NCBI GenBank assembly: GCA_944382125.1
Contig: CALWMV010000003.1
Span: 1-64,000 of the forward strand
Source: an uncultured Lachnospiraceae bacterium
GTDB lineage: Bacteria; Bacillota; Clostridia; Lachnospirales; Lachnospiraceae
Length of the DNA: 64,000 bases
Direction: 5' to 3'
A program made the position numbers and the translations under genes. Below the pieces are notes generated by a model, which had not been told where the DNA came from, searched no databases, and was given only the letters and a program-made list of their open reading frames with translations. Below are positions 34,187 through 44,010 of this stretch, one piece after another; within the stretch, counting starts at the first letter, position 1; each line of letters starts with the position of its first letter.

Positions 34187-35385
34187 TCAACGATGATATC
34201 CTTGAAGCTCTTTCCGGGAAGCTCCGGGGAATCTACTCCGAAGATGTCCGCAATGGTCTTTGCTATATCGCAGAAGCCCACTCTGGTCCCAAGGGCAGCT
34301 CCCTTCTTAAGCTGCTTTCCATATGCAACGAAGGGGATATACTCCCTTGTGTGATCCGTTCCGGTAAATCCGGGATCACAGCCGTGATCTGCAGTTACCA
34401 TGATCACATCGTCGTCATTCATCTTCTTCTCGAATTCTCCGAGCCACTCATCAAAGGCAGTGATGGCTCCGGCATAGCCGTCTATATCCCTGCGGTGTCC
34501 GTAGATCATGTCCGTCTCCACAAGGTTTACGAAGGCAAGTCCCTCAAAGTCCACGGGAAGGAGCTCCATTGTCTTCTCCATGCCGTCAGCATTGGAGGTA
34601 GTGGGAGTGGTGTACTTGCAGTCATCCACACCCTTTCCTGCAAATATATCCTTGATCTTTCCTATGCCTATGGAAGCCTTGCCGCCCTTCTGAAGCAGAT
34701 CCAGTACGGTATCTCTGGGCGGTACCAGGGAGAAATCATGACGCTCTGAGGTCCTCTGGAAGTCAGCTGCGCAGGTCCCCACGAAGGGCCTTGCTATGAC
34801 TCTGCCCACTCCGTGATCTCCTACCAGCATCTCCCTTGCTATATGGCAGTACCTGTAAAGATCCTCAAGGGGAACTATGCTCTTGTTGGCCGCTATCTGG
34901 AATACGGAATCAGCAGAGGTATAAACTATAAGAGCTCCTGTCTTAAGATGCTCCTCACCATAGTCCTTTATGACCTCGGTCCCGGAATAGGGCAGGTTGC
35001 AGATGACCTTTCTTCCGGTACGCTTCTCAAACTCATCGATGACCTCCTTGGGGAATCCGTTGGGATAGGTGGGAAGGGGCTTCTCAGAGATCACTCCTGC
35101 TATCTCCCAGTGTCCCACGGTAGTATCCTTACCCATGGATATCTCCTGGAACCTTCCGTATACTCCCTCAGGCTCTCCCACATAATCATCCTTTGCAGGG
35201 TCAGGCTCAAAGCCGTCTATGTGGAAAAGACCCAGCTTTTCCATGTTGGGGCAATGGAACTTCTCAGATGCCCTTATGCTCTTAAGGGTATTGGCTCCCA
35301 CATCTCCGAACTTATCCGCATCGGGCTCATATCCGCAGCCCATGCTGTCAAGCACTACAAGAAATACTCTTTTTATCTTTCCCAT
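34183..35385 (-). CDS. deoB: Phosphopentomutase
   Basis: Interconverts (deoxy)ribose-1-phosphate and (deoxy)ribose-5-phosphate, linking nucleoside breakdown to the pentose phosphate pathway. The 400-residue alkaline-phosphatase-superfamily protein has VLDSMGCGYEPDADKFGD, GKDTTVGHWEI (with the phosphorylated Thr) and DHGCDPGFTGTDHTREYIP (metal site). I prefer the ATG at 35385; a TTG at 35391 overlapping the uridine phosphorylase stop is possible. It follows that gene directly, and the product of one is the substrate of the other. Confidence 0.96.
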   Translation of the reverse strand: MGKIKRVFLVVLDSMGCGYEPDADKFGDVGANTLKSIRASEKFHCPNMEKLGLFHIDGFEPDPAKDDYVGEPEGVYGRFQEISMGKDTTVGHWEIAGVISEKPLPTYPNGFPKEVIDEFEKRTGRKVICNLPYSGTEVIKDYGEEHLKTGALIVYTSADSVFQIAANKSIVPLEDLYRYCHIAREMLVGDHGVGRVIARPFVGTCAADFQRTSERHDFSLVPPRDTVLDLLQKGGKASIGIGKIKDIFAGKGVDDCKYTTPTTSNADGMEKTMELLPVDFEGLAFVNLVETDMIYGHRRDIDGYAGAITAFDEWLGEFEKKMNDDDVIMVTADHGCDPGFTGTDHTREYIPFVAYGKQLKKGAALGTRVGFCDIAKTIADIFGVDSPELPGKSFKDIIVE

Positions 35386-35387
35386 GA

Positions 35388-36164
35388 TCAATCACCATCC
35401 TTCTTTATAATATCCTTGATAGCCTCTACGGCTACATGAATAGCTCTGTCAGTATCGTATACCTGGGGATCCTCAAGTCCCAGCTCACGCCTTGTCTGGT
35501 TGGCAATGCAGAGCATTATGGATCCGCATCTGACTCCCCTTGCCGCTGCCACGGTAAAGAGGGCCGCTGATTCCATCTCTGAGCAGAGGGCCCCGAGCTC
35601 CAGCCAGGCCTCCCATCGGTCATTGAGCTTTGCCGCTACCGGCATGCTCTTCGGACTGTGCTGTCCGTAAAAGCTGTCCTTGCACTGGACCACTCCGGTA
35701 TGATTGCGGAAGCCCAGTCTGTCCGCCGCATCCTTGAGGGCCCTTACTACCTCAAAATCCGGCACGGCAGGCCACTCTATAGGGGCATACTCCTTGGATG
35801 TGCCCTCAAAGCGTATGGCTCCGGTGGCTATGCACACGTCTCCGCCGATGACATCCTTCTGCATGCCTCCTGCAGTTCCGACCCTTATGAAGGTATCGGC
35901 TCCGCAGTGGATCAGCTCCTCCATGGCTATGGCCGCGGAGGGACCTCCTATGCCTGTGGAGGTGACGCTTACCGGCACCCCGCACAGCTTTCCGGTATAG
36001 GTCACATACTCCCTGTTCTGAGCCACGAATCTGGGCTCATCAAAATACTTCGCTATCTTCTCACATCTTCCGGGATCTCCGGGAAGTATCACATAGCGTC
36101 CCACATCCCCTTTTTTGAGGTGAACATGAAATTCACCCTCATCCTGTTTGTAAGCAAGTGCCAT
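35388..36164 (-). CDS. udp: Uridine phosphorylase
   Basis: Splits uridine with phosphate to uracil and ribose-1-phosphate. At 258 residues it belongs to the PNP/UDP superfamily: [42 protein letters not shown] and the ribose/phosphate site [19 protein letters not shown] and the C-terminal NQTRRELG resemble Udp (DTFYPGQE, NRTQQE) more than DeoD, so I call it uridine rather than purine phosphorylase. I place the start at the ATG at 36164 after AGGAGG; the longer frame runs through that site. Confidence 0.88.
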   Translation of the reverse strand: MALAYKQDEGEFHVHLKKGDVGRYVILPGDPGRCEKIAKYFDEPRFVAQNREYVTYTGKLCGVPVSVTSTGIGGPSAAIAMEELIHCGADTFIRVGTAGGMQKDVIGGDVCIATGAIRFEGTSKEYAPIEWPAVPDFEVVRALKDAADRLGFRNHTGVVQCKDSFYGQHSPKSMPVAAKLNDRWEAWLELGALCSEMESAALFTVAAARGVRCGSIMLCIANQTRRELGLEDPQVYDTDRAIHVAVEAIKDIIKKDGD

Positions 36165-36204
36165 ATTTCCTCCTCCTGAAAATAAAAGTCCCGGCTTATC
36201 CCGG

Positions 36205-36843
36205 TCATCCCCCAAAGATACCGAGGATAAGCTGCACTATTATATTGTTCTCATATATGAATCTGAGGAATCCGTTCGCCGCAGTCTGGGAAAGTATGAT
36301 GCTGCTCAGGCCAAAGGCCGGCGTAAGGGCTGCCAGAGTCATAATGATCCAGATATAGATCACCGACTCCGAAAAGCCTATGGCCGCTCCTCCCAGCTGA
36401 TTGAGACCCGATATCACCGGTATGGAGGTGATCACATCGGAGGCCTTTACTATTATCCTGATGAGTATCCTTATCAGGATGAACAGCAGCACGAAGCATA
36501 CTATGTTAAGCAGTACTCCTCCCAGAGTTTCAGATGCGCTCTCCGTCAAACGGTCTATGCCGATGATCTCCTGGATGAGAGGGTCTTTTGCTGCCTCGGG
36601 AAGGCTGCCCCTTATGCCTGCACCTATGCTTTCGTTGAGTTCGTCAAGCATCCCTGTCTCTTCCACCCAGCTTCTGGTATAGGGCAGTATCATGTCGGCC
36701 AGCACCAGGGTTATCAGCATGGAAGCTGCAGAAAGCAGCATGCGCATGAAGCCCCGGTAATGTCCGTAAAGGGTAAGACCCACCATAAGCACCACTGCAG
36801 CGGCAAATACCTCATTTCCCTTTATCCAATCAAATATACCCAT
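36205..36843 (-). CDS. CvpA family membrane protein
   Basis: A 212-residue inner-membrane protein with about four transmembrane helices. The N-terminal half follows the CvpA pattern (a first helix, [26 protein letters not shown], then a polar loop) and the C-terminal half [23 protein letters not shown] matches the family's conserved GxxxGxxxG helix. CvpA proteins are linked to colicin V production in E. coli and to envelope stress elsewhere; the mechanism is unknown. It leads into udp-deoB. Confidence 0.8.
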   Translation of the reverse strand: MGIFDWIKGNEVFAAAVVLMVGLTLYGHYRGFMRMLLSAASMLITLVLADMILPYTRSWVEETGMLDELNESIGAGIRGSLPEAAKDPLIQEIIGIDRLTESASETLGGVLLNIVCFVLLFILIRILIRIIVKASDVITSIPVISGLNQLGGAAIGFSESVIYIWIIMTLAALTPAFGLSSIILSQTAANGFLRFIYENNIIVQLILGIFGG

Positions 36844-36864
36844 ATCTCCAGGCCGTATTAAGGC

Positions 36865-39279
36865 TTAATATATAAAGTCCTCCTCTTTAAGTATAAGCAG
36901 GCCGTTCTTATCATACTTTGAGCTGAACATGCCCTTTATCCTCTTGCCGATCGGGGGCTTCTCCGCCCTGTCTGCAGCCTCCTCTATGAGCTTTACCGCA
37001 TTCTTTCTGGTCAGGGGGATATTATCCTCCTCCATAAGCTCTATCCTCTCATAAAGTGCCAGCATGCTCTTGCCTGAGATGCTGCAGTCGATCTCCGACG
37101 CGTACTGACAGCAGTACTGGGCAAAATCGTCGATCTCCATCTCCTCATCTGAGGCATCGGGAGCATTGACCCTGAGGTTATTGTGAAGGCCCTCTGTGTC
37201 CTTCCTGCTGCCCCGCTTCCTGAGCTCTGCAGGTTTCTCCTCGGGCTCTTCCCCCTCGTAGTCCTCATCATCCAGATCTTCGTCGGCGTCCTCCTCATAG
37301 TCCTCCTCCGAGGCATCATATTCATCCTCGTCAGAGTAGGGCTCTTCCTCCTCATCGTCCTCATGATAAGGCTCATCGGCATCCTCGCTGTAAGGCTCCT
37401 CATCGGTATCCTCATCATAGGCTTCCCCGGATCCTTCGGAGTCCTCCTCAGCTATATCCTCTTCCGGATCCTCATACTCATCCTCAAAGTCGGATACCAG
37501 ATCGCAGAGCCTGAAAAGCTCAGGCTTCCTCTCCTCTATACGGTCCAGGCCCTCCGGAACATCTATGAGCACGGCTATCATACCGGAATCATCGTCCTTT
37601 ATAAGCCTGTATATCCTGTCAAGCAGCTTGGGATTGAGGCTTCCCGCATGCTCTATGATAAAGTCCTTGCCCCTGATCTTTCCTATGATCTCATCGGAAA
37701 GACCTCTTTCATTGAGCTTTTCCGCCGTGGTCTTGAGGGCAGCGTTCTGGATGCCGTATTCCCTGTGTATGTTCTTGAGCTCATCCTTTGCGATCTCAAA
37801 GCCTGAGGCCTCATCCTCCGCCTCTATGATCATATGATGCTTTGCGGTCTCAGGCTGTCTAACTGCCTCTTCAAGGGGAACGGGCGTCCTGTCGGACTCC
37901 TCCACAGCCTCTACCTTCTGCACTGAGGCCTCCGCTTTTTCTGAGGCCTGCTCCTTCTCTGCCTTCTCCGCTGCAGCTGAAGTTTCGTCTGCTGCCTTTT
38001 CCTCAGTTCCGTCAGCCTCAGGCGAAGGTGCTGTTTCCTTTACCTTTGCCTCTTCAGCTTCTTCTGATCCGGCAGCTTCGGAAAGCTTCTTTTCTGCTTC
38101 ATTCCTTGCCTCAGCCGATCTGAGCTCTGCCACCTTCTTATCTGCTTCCACCACCGGAGCCACGTCCTCTTTGCCAAGTCCGGGGGCTGGTGCCGGCTTT
38201 ACGCTCTCCACGCTTATGCTTACGGCAGGCCGCTGTTCTATGAAGCTTACTATGCCTGCAGCCTGTTTTGCCGCATTCCGGAGGGCCGTTCCTGCATCCG
38301 GAAGCTCTGCTTTGCCTGCAGGCTCTGGCTTAGCGGATATGGTCTCGCCCTTTATGATCACCCTTCTGAGCTCTTCCAGCTTTTCCCCGTCAAACACAAG
38401 GGTCTTTTCCGTCTCAGGCTCATCCGTGGAAGCTTCTTCAGAAGCCTTGTCCCTGGAGATCTTCTCTACCTCCCTGGAAAGCTCCTCTCTGAGCTCCGTC
38501 CTTACTGGCTCTGTCTTTACGGCCTCCTCATCTATGCTTACCAGAGGCTCGTCAAGCCTATGGGCCTTCAGATACTCCTCAAAGGCCTCGTCTTCATTTT
38601 CATATCTTATGGCAGCCAGCTCATCTCCGATCTCCTCGGCGCTCCTTGCATCCTCCTTTACCGGAAGCTCCTGGTCCTCACTTATAAGCTCCTGCTGGGA
38701 ACCTGAAAGCCTCTGGTATCTGGACTTGAGCTTCATGGCCTTTTCCGAATATCTGCCGGCTCCGAAAAGCAGGGCTATCCTGTCGCAGCAGGCAACACAT
38801 TCCCTGCTCATGCCGGCCTCATCGTAGACCTTTGCCAGCTCGTAGAGCCATTTTTCATCCGGCTCAGTGGCAGTATATGCGGAAAGCTCGGCTATGAGTC
38901 TGTCATAGGGAGCTCCTGCCTTTTCAAGTATCATGTATGCAAGCAGATGTGCATTGGCATCATCGGGAGCCACATCCATGAATTCATTATAATAATCCTT
39001 TGCTTCCTCCAGATCTCCCGACTTTACGGCCAGTTCCGTCAGCTTATAGAGGAGATGCTTCCCGACGGGCGCCCTTTCAAAGGCCAGAAGGAGTTTATCC
39101 TTCGCCTCGTCATACTCTCCGTTCTTTTCATATACAGAGGAGGCCATGGTAAGGAGATTGATGTTCCTCACCCTGGACCAGTCGATAGCATCGGCTATCT
39201 TCATCGCCGTGCGGTAGTCTCCCTCGTCCATCCTCTTTTTGATCTGGTCTATCTTTATATTGAATTCATACTTATCCAT
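36865..39279 (-). CDS. Large TPR-containing acidic protein of unknown function
   Basis: About 804 residues, predicted cytoplasmic. The first 200 residues look like tetratricopeptide repeats (DYRTAMKIADAIDW, EYDEAKDKLLLAFERAP, DLEEAKDYYNEFMDVAPDD). A long low-complexity Ala/Glu/Lys middle follows, then a segment (EYGIQNAALKTTAEKLNERG) and a very acidic Asp/Glu/Tyr region with repeated EPYS/EPYH units at about 640-720. A charged C-terminal domain closes it. I start it at 39279 (MDKYEFNIKI), with GGGAGA upstream. It lies between cvpA and recR. I do not recognise a specific function; a scaffold role is plausible. Confidence 0.65.
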   Translation of the reverse strand: MDKYEFNIKIDQIKKRMDEGDYRTAMKIADAIDWSRVRNINLLTMASSVYEKNGEYDEAKDKLLLAFERAPVGKHLLYKLTELAVKSGDLEEAKDYYNEFMDVAPDDANAHLLAYMILEKAGAPYDRLIAELSAYTATEPDEKWLYELAKVYDEAGMSRECVACCDRIALLFGAGRYSEKAMKLKSRYQRLSGSQQELISEDQELPVKEDARSAEEIGDELAAIRYENEDEAFEEYLKAHRLDEPLVSIDEEAVKTEPVRTELREELSREVEKISRDKASEEASTDEPETEKTLVFDGEKLEELRRVIIKGETISAKPEPAGKAELPDAGTALRNAAKQAAGIVSFIEQRPAVSISVESVKPAPAPGLGKEDVAPVVEADKKVAELRSAEARNEAEKKLSEAAGSEEAEEAKVKETAPSPEADGTEEKAADETSAAAEKAEKEQASEKAEASVQKVEAVEESDRTPVPLEEAVRQPETAKHHMIIEAEDEASGFEIAKDELKNIHREYGIQNAALKTTAEKLNERGLSDEIIGKIRGKDFIIEHAGSLNPKLLDRIYRLIKDDDSGMIAVLIDVPEGLDRIEERKPELFRLCDLVSDFEDEYEDPEEDIAEEDSEGSGEAYDEDTDEEPYSEDADEPYHEDDEEEEPYSDEDEYDASEEDYEEDADEDLDDEDYEGEEPEEKPAELRKRGSRKDTEGLHNNLRVNAPDASDEEMEIDDFAQYCCQYASEIDCSISGKSMLALYERIELMEEDNIPLTRKNAVKLIEEAADRAEKPPIGKRIKGMFSSKYDKNGLLILKEEDFIY

Positions 39280-39307
39280 CTGTCTGTCTCTCCCGAAGAT
39301 ACTTTTT

Positions 39308-39925
39308 CTACATCTCGGTCCTGCCGACAAGGGCTCTCTCCAGAGTCACCTCATCCGTATTTTCTATGTCTCCGCCCACGGGAACTCCCGAGGCTATCCT
39401 GGTCACCTTTATATCAAGGCCCAGAGTCCGTATCAGCTTCAGTATATACATGGCCGTGGTCTCTCCCTCAAGGGAGGCATTGGTCGCGATGATGACCTCA
39501 TCACAGGCCGGCTGGCCATCCGGGCCCTGCAGTCTCTGCATCAGCTCCTTCAGCCTGATCTCGTTGGGTCCTATACCGAGCATCGGGGAAATGGCCCCGT
39601 GGAGCACATGGTAAACTCCGTCATAACGCCCCGTGCGCTCATAGGCCGCCAGATCCCTGGGTGTCTCCACCACCATGATCTGTCTGTGGTCCCTTTTTTC
39701 GCTCCTGCAAATGGGACAGAGCTCATCATCCGTAAGGGTGAAGCACTCCCTGCAGTAATTGGCATTGGTCCTGGCATCCACCAGGGCATCCGCCAGGGCC
39801 TGTACCTGCTCCTTCGGCATATTGATTATATGGAAGGCCAGGCGCTGTGCCGTCTTCTGTCCGACACCGGGCAGACCGCAGAGGGCCTCTATCAGCCTGC
39901 TTATATGACTGCCAAAGTAATCCAT
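39308..39925 (-). CDS. recR: Recombination mediator protein RecR
   Basis: Ring-forming protein that with RecO/RecF loads RecA at gaps. The 205 residues have a helix-hairpin-helix (LCGLPGVGQKTAQRLAFH), a four-Cys zinc finger (CREC...CPIC) and a Toprim domain (IMVVETPRDLAAYERTG). It starts right after the ebfC stop codon, as in the widespread dnaX-ebfC-recR cluster. Confidence 0.97.
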   Translation of the reverse strand: MDYFGSHISRLIEALCGLPGVGQKTAQRLAFHIINMPKEQVQALADALVDARTNANYCRECFTLTDDELCPICRSEKRDHRQIMVVETPRDLAAYERTGRYDGVYHVLHGAISPMLGIGPNEIRLKELMQRLQGPDGQPACDEVIIATNASLEGETTAMYILKLIRTLGLDIKVTRIASGVPVGGDIENTDEVTLERALVGRTEM

Positions 39926-40270
39926 TTAGATGCCGAAACCTCCCAGTCCGCCTGCAAGCTTGCCCATGATCTGGGCATTGGCTTCCTCTGCCTGTCTGAG
40001 TGCCTCATTGGCCGCAGCCATCACCATATCCTCCAGCGTCTCCACATCATCCGGATCGCAGGCTTCAGGATCTATGCTGACTCCGGTAAGGAGCCTCTTT
40101 CCGCTTACAGTCACGCTGACAGCTCCGCCGCCCGCCTGGGCCGTGAACTCCTTCTCCTCCAGCTCCTTCTGCTGCTCCTCCATCTGACGCTGCATACGCT
40201 GCGCCTGCTTCATGAGATTATTCATATTGCCGGGCATCATGCCGCCCGGAAAGCCTCCTCTTCTTGCCAT
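39926..40270 (-). CDS. YbaB/EbfC family nucleoid-associated protein
   Basis: Small DNA-binding protein, 114 residues: Gly/Met-rich start ([26 protein letters not shown]), a beta-hairpin core ([19 protein letters not shown]) and a C-terminal helix ([19 protein letters not shown]). It binds DNA as a dimer and is found between dnaX and recR, as here. AGGAGAG precedes the ATG. Confidence 0.95.
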   Translation of the reverse strand: MARRGGFPGGMMPGNMNNLMKQAQRMQRQMEEQQKELEEKEFTAQAGGGAVSVTVSGKRLLTGVSIDPEACDPDDVETLEDMVMAAANEALRQAEEANAQIMGKLAGGLGGFGI

Positions 40271-40368
40271 ATATCTCTCCTGATGATAGATATTTGCCGC
40301 CTGAAGCGGCGTTATCGTTACATTTTATAACAAACTCCCCGATATGTATAGTATCCGCCTTAACTTCG

Positions 40369-42012
40369 TCAGGGCTGTTCGATATCCACGGGGAAGTTTA
40401 TCCTTGCCAGCTCCTCATCCGTTATACGGTCAGCTTCCTTTTCGATCTCTCCCCGCCTTGCCACTCTTCCGCCAAAGCGCAGTTCCAGCCCGAGCTGATC
40501 CCTGCAGAGCTCCGAAAGCCTTGTAAGCCCGTTTTCCTCCTTATTGGTGGAGGCGAGCCTGAAGCCCATGCTGCTTTTGAAGATGACCATGGGTCTTCCC
40601 TCCTCTTCCTTGAGGAAGGCATTTTCATAAAGATGTCTGTTGGACATGGAAAGCTGGGATACAAGCTCGCTCCAGTTCTCCCTGAGCACCTGCATCCTGT
40701 CGGCCTGTCCTGCTGATGAAGCCTTTGAAGCTGCAGTACCGTCCGGTATCTCGATCTCTGATTTTTCCCTTACAGCTGCCGTCACGGCAGGCTCAGCCTC
40801 TCTTGCTTCTGCCCCGTTCCTCACCTCAGGCTTCGGAAGCTCTGCCCGTGGCTGTGAGGCCCTTTGGGATGCAGGCCTGTCCTGTATCCCCCGCTGCTCT
40901 CCGGAAGACTTTGCGAGCTCCCTGGTACTCAGCCTTATGAGCTCCACCTCCAGCAGGGTCCTTTTATCCCTTGCAAATCTCAGGCGGTTTGAAAGCTCCG
41001 CCATCCGGGACATCATCTCTATAAGAAAGGTCTTGTCCGTAAGGGCAGCATCCTCTCTGAGCCTGCCTATATTTTCCTCTGAAGCATCCAGCAGATCCGA
41101 AGCATCCCTGGTGCTCATGCAGAGCAGCACGTTCCGCAGATACCAGATGAAATCATTGGTGAACTGATATATCTCCCGGCCTGCAGCTACCGTGTCCGAT
41201 ACTGCTCTCAGAGCTCCTTCCACATCTCCTGAGCAGAGGGAACGGTACATTCCGGAAAATACCGAGGTATCAGATGCTCCCAGCACTTCCAGGGTATCCT
41301 TATAGCTGAGCTCCTGCCCCGTCATGAAGGAAAAACAGCGATCCAGCAGGCTCAGGGCATCCCTCATGGATCCGTCGGCCGTCCTTGCTATATAATCTAT
41401 GGCCCGATCCTCAACTTTCCTGCCTTCTGCCCCGCTCAGCTCCCGAAGCCTCGCTGCTATGACATCACTTTTGATTCGCTTGAGATCATAGCGCTGGCAG
41501 CGGCTCAATATGGTCTGGGGCACCTTCTGGGGATCCGTGGTCGCAAGGATGAAGATCACATATGACGGCGGCTCCTCCAGGGTCTTCAAAAGAGCATTAA
41601 AAGCAGAGGTGCTGAGCATATGCACCTCATCTATGATATAGACCTTGTAGCGTCCCTCAGTGGGAGGATATGCCACCTCTTCCCTGATCCTGCGGATGTC
41701 CTCCACGCTGTTGTTTGAAGCCGCATCTATCTCAAAGACATTCATGGAGCTTTCCGAAAGTATGGATCTGCATATGGGACATTCATTGCAGGGGCTGCCT
41801 CCATGCTCTGCCGCATGTTCACAGTTTACCGCCCTTGCAAAGATCTTTGCAAGGGTAGTCTTGCCCGTTCCCCTGGTTCCGCAGAACAGATAGGCATGGC
41901 CTATCCTTCCCGAGGTTATTTGATTTTTCAGAGTCGTAACTATGGCATCCTGTCCGTAAACATCCTCGAATACGGCAGGACGCCATTTACGATATAACGC
42001 CTGATATGCCAT
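40369..42012 (-). CDS. dnaX: DNA polymerase III subunit gamma/tau
   Basis: Clamp-loader ATPase. The 547 residues include ALYRKWRPAVFEDVYGQ, Walker A GTRGTGKTT, a zinc finger (C..CNECPICR), DEVHMLSTSAFNALLKTLEEPP (Walker B) and the sensor-1 region SRCQRYDLKRI. The tau-like C-terminal third is Ala/Arg/Glu-rich and ends in a compact domain. GGAG ahead of the ATG overlaps the end of pfkA. The 98-bp gap to ebfC has a 5-bp GCCGC/GCGGC hairpin and no T-run. Confidence 0.96.
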   Translation of the reverse strand: MAYQALYRKWRPAVFEDVYGQDAIVTTLKNQITSGRIGHAYLFCGTRGTGKTTLAKIFARAVNCEHAAEHGGSPCNECPICRSILSESSMNVFEIDAASNNSVEDIRRIREEVAYPPTEGRYKVYIIDEVHMLSTSAFNALLKTLEEPPSYVIFILATTDPQKVPQTILSRCQRYDLKRIKSDVIAARLRELSGAEGRKVEDRAIDYIARTADGSMRDALSLLDRCFSFMTGQELSYKDTLEVLGASDTSVFSGMYRSLCSGDVEGALRAVSDTVAAGREIYQFTNDFIWYLRNVLLCMSTRDASDLLDASEENIGRLREDAALTDKTFLIEMMSRMAELSNRLRFARDKRTLLEVELIRLSTRELAKSSGEQRGIQDRPASQRASQPRAELPKPEVRNGAEAREAEPAVTAAVREKSEIEIPDGTAASKASSAGQADRMQVLRENWSELVSQLSMSNRHLYENAFLKEEEGRPMVIFKSSMGFRLASTNKEENGLTRLSELCRDQLGLELRFGGRVARRGEIEKEADRITDEELARINFPVDIEQP

Positions 42013-43092
42013 TTAATCTCCGAAGGAAATTCCTACCGCCTTTGCCTGCTTTATTATGTCGGATTTGGGATCCACCATCTTGAGCTTTCCCGCAACCTCG
42101 GAAAGGGGTATGGGAGTGATCTTCTGCTTTACCCTGGCCATCATCACGCCGAACTCTCCGCGCTTTATGCACATGGCTGCCTCGGCGCCCAGTCTTGTGG
42201 AAAGGACTCTGTCGTAGGCATTGGGTATGCCGCCCCTCTGGGTATGTCCGGGAACGGTCACTCTTACCTCCGTTCCAAGGGCCTCACTTATCTTATCCGC
42301 AAGCTCGTAGGAAACTGAAGGATATATCTTGCCCTTTTCCTTCTTTTTCTTGAGCTCCTTCTTGCCCATCTTGGCCTCTTCCTTGGTCATGGCACCCTCT
42401 GCCACTGCCAGTATGGAAAATACCTTTCCGGACTTGTTCCTTTCCTTTATGGCCGATATGACCTTCTTGGTGTCATAGGGGATCTCAGGGATCAGGATGA
42501 CATCGGCTCCGCCTGCGATGCCCGCATTGAGGGTAAGCCATCCTACCTTATGTCCCATGACCTCGACTATGAAAACTCTGCCGTGGGAAGCGGCTGTCGT
42601 ATGTATGTTGTCTATGGCCGCAGTAGCGATATCCACCGCAGACTGGAATCCGAAGGTGACTTCGGTGCCCCAGAGATCATTGTCTATGGTCTTGGGGAGG
42701 CCGATGACATTGAGTCCCTCCTCAGAAAGACGATTCGCCGTCTTCAGGGATCCGTTGCCGCCCAGCACGCAGAGGGCGTTGAGGCGAAGCTTCTTGTAAG
42801 TATTTTTCATGGACTCCACCTTGTTGAGTCCGTTCTCATCAGGCTCATCGATGTATTTGAAGGGAGTCCTGCTGGTTCCGAGCAGGGTGCCGCCCCTTGT
42901 CAGTATGCCCGAGAAATCAGAGGACTGCATCTTTCTGTAGTCCCCGTATATGAGGCCCCTGAAACCATCCTCAAAGCCTATGATCTCCACCTCAGATCCG
43001 TACATGGTATAGAGAGCCTTTGCAATGCCCCTCATGGTGGCATTGAGCGCCTGGCAGTCTCCTCCGCTGGTCAGAAATCCAACTCTTAACAT
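42013..43092 (-). CDS. 6-phosphofructokinase (phosphoryl donor uncertain)
   Basis: Phosphorylates fructose-6-phosphate in glycolysis. The 359-residue protein has TSGGDCQALNATMRG, LGGNGSLKTANRL, GLPKTIDNDLWGTEVTFGFQSAVD and MGHKVGWLTLNAGIAGGADVI. The donor-site segment reads GGNGS (ATP-type enzymes GGDGS, PPi-type GGDDS), but the next motif is PKTIDND, with the Lys typical of PPi-dependent or mixed-group enzymes, not the PGTIDND of E. coli PfkA. So it belongs to a non-classical branch. I start it at 43092, after AAGGGGG. It lies directly upstream of dnaX (no gap) and after nagB. Confidence 0.85.
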   Translation of the reverse strand: MLRVGFLTSGGDCQALNATMRGIAKALYTMYGSEVEIIGFEDGFRGLIYGDYRKMQSSDFSGILTRGGTLLGTSRTPFKYIDEPDENGLNKVESMKNTYKKLRLNALCVLGGNGSLKTANRLSEEGLNVIGLPKTIDNDLWGTEVTFGFQSAVDIATAAIDNIHTTAASHGRVFIVEVMGHKVGWLTLNAGIAGGADVILIPEIPYDTKKVISAIKERNKSGKVFSILAVAEGAMTKEEAKMGKKELKKKKEKGKIYPSVSYELADKISEALGTEVRVTVPGHTQRGGIPNAYDRVLSTRLGAEAAMCIKRGEFGVMMARVKQKITPIPLSEVAGKLKMVDPKSDIIKQAKAVGISFGD

Positions 43093-43105
43093 ATTATCCC
43101 CCTTT

Positions 43106-43831
43106 TCAAAGCTTTGAAAGGGCCGCTTTGTCCGCAACTATGGTCACGTCTCTGTGCAGCCTTAATATACTTGCAGGAAGCATAGGATCTATCGGTCCCT
43201 TCAGCATCGCTGAAAGTACCTCAGCCTTTGCCTCTCCGTTTACTACCATCAGTATCCTCTTCGCCCTCATGATGGTCCCCACTCCCATGGTATAGGCCTT
43301 CCGTGGCACTTCCTCCGCAGAGGCGAAAAACCTCTTGTTGGCTTCTATGGTCGAGGGATCAAGGCTCACGCAGTGGGTATCCTCATGGAACACTCTGTCT
43401 GGCTCATTGAAGCCTATGTGCCCGTCCACTCCCAGACCCAGAAGCTGTATGTCCTGCCTGCCAAGGCTCCTTACCAGTGCCTCATATCTTGCAGGCTCCT
43501 TCTCCCCATCTGCCGCAAGGCCATCCGGAACATGGGTCCTTTCCCTGTCGATATCGACATGGCAGAACAGATTATGGTCCATAAAATACCTGTAGCTCTG
43601 TTCATCCTCGGGTCCGAGGCCCACATACTCGTCCAGGTTCACCGTGGTGACCTTCGCAAAGCTCAGCTCTCCCCGCCTGTACTTTTCGATCAGGACCTTA
43701 TAAAGTCCCAGAGGCGAGGATCCGGTCGCAAGTCCCAGCAGTGCATCCGGCTTCAGCGTGACTACCGAAGCCATGATCTCCGCCGCCCTGAGGGACAGCT
43801 CATCATAGTCTTCCGTCCTTATGATCCTCAT
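43106..43831 (-). CDS. nagB: Glucosamine-6-phosphate deaminase
   Basis: Converts glucosamine-6-phosphate to fructose-6-phosphate and ammonia, the last step of amino-sugar catabolism. It has 241 residues, with the typical LGLATGSSPLGLYKVLIE, NLDEYVGL and the catalytic LLGLGVDGHIGFNEP. Its product is the substrate of the phosphofructokinase encoded 13 bases downstream, so the pairing is metabolically sensible. A candidate promoter is at 43973-44001. Confidence 0.95.
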   Translation of the reverse strand: MRIIRTEDYDELSLRAAEIMASVVTLKPDALLGLATGSSPLGLYKVLIEKYRRGELSFAKVTTVNLDEYVGLGPEDEQSYRYFMDHNLFCHVDIDRERTHVPDGLAADGEKEPARYEALVRSLGRQDIQLLGLGVDGHIGFNEPDRVFHEDTHCVSLDPSTIEANKRFFASAEEVPRKAYTMGVGTIMRAKRILMVVNGEAKAEVLSAMLKGPIDPMLPASILRLHRDVTIVADKAALSKL

Positions 43832-43972
43832 ATCAGCTTACCTTCCCCTTCCATGGCCCCGCCTGGGTCCTTGCAAAAGTAAGCCGCCTGCCGCACCTGC
43901 CGCGATCCCCTTGGTCCATGGCAGAAATTAAAGGCGCAGGAAGCCATCCCAGGCAAAAAACTCTTATTCTTA

Positions 43973-44001
43973 AGTTTAACATTTAGAAGGGTCTAATTCA
44001 A
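43973..44001 (-). promoter_or_regulatory. Candidate promoter of nagB-pfkA-dnaX-ebfC-recR
   Basis: TTGAAT (43996-44001), 17-bp spacer, TAAACT (43973-43978) on the minus strand, 142 bp before the nagB start. The leader contains GCCTGGG/CCCAGGC and two CCATGG sites that could pair. Confidence 0.5.
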
Positions 44002-44010
44002 GCATTTGCC

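Noticed and set aside
35388..36164. Purine nucleoside phosphorylase (DeoD) identity
   Set aside because: The SFYGQHSP and NQTRREL segments fit uridine phosphorylase better; both belong to one superfamily, so this is a preference, not proof.
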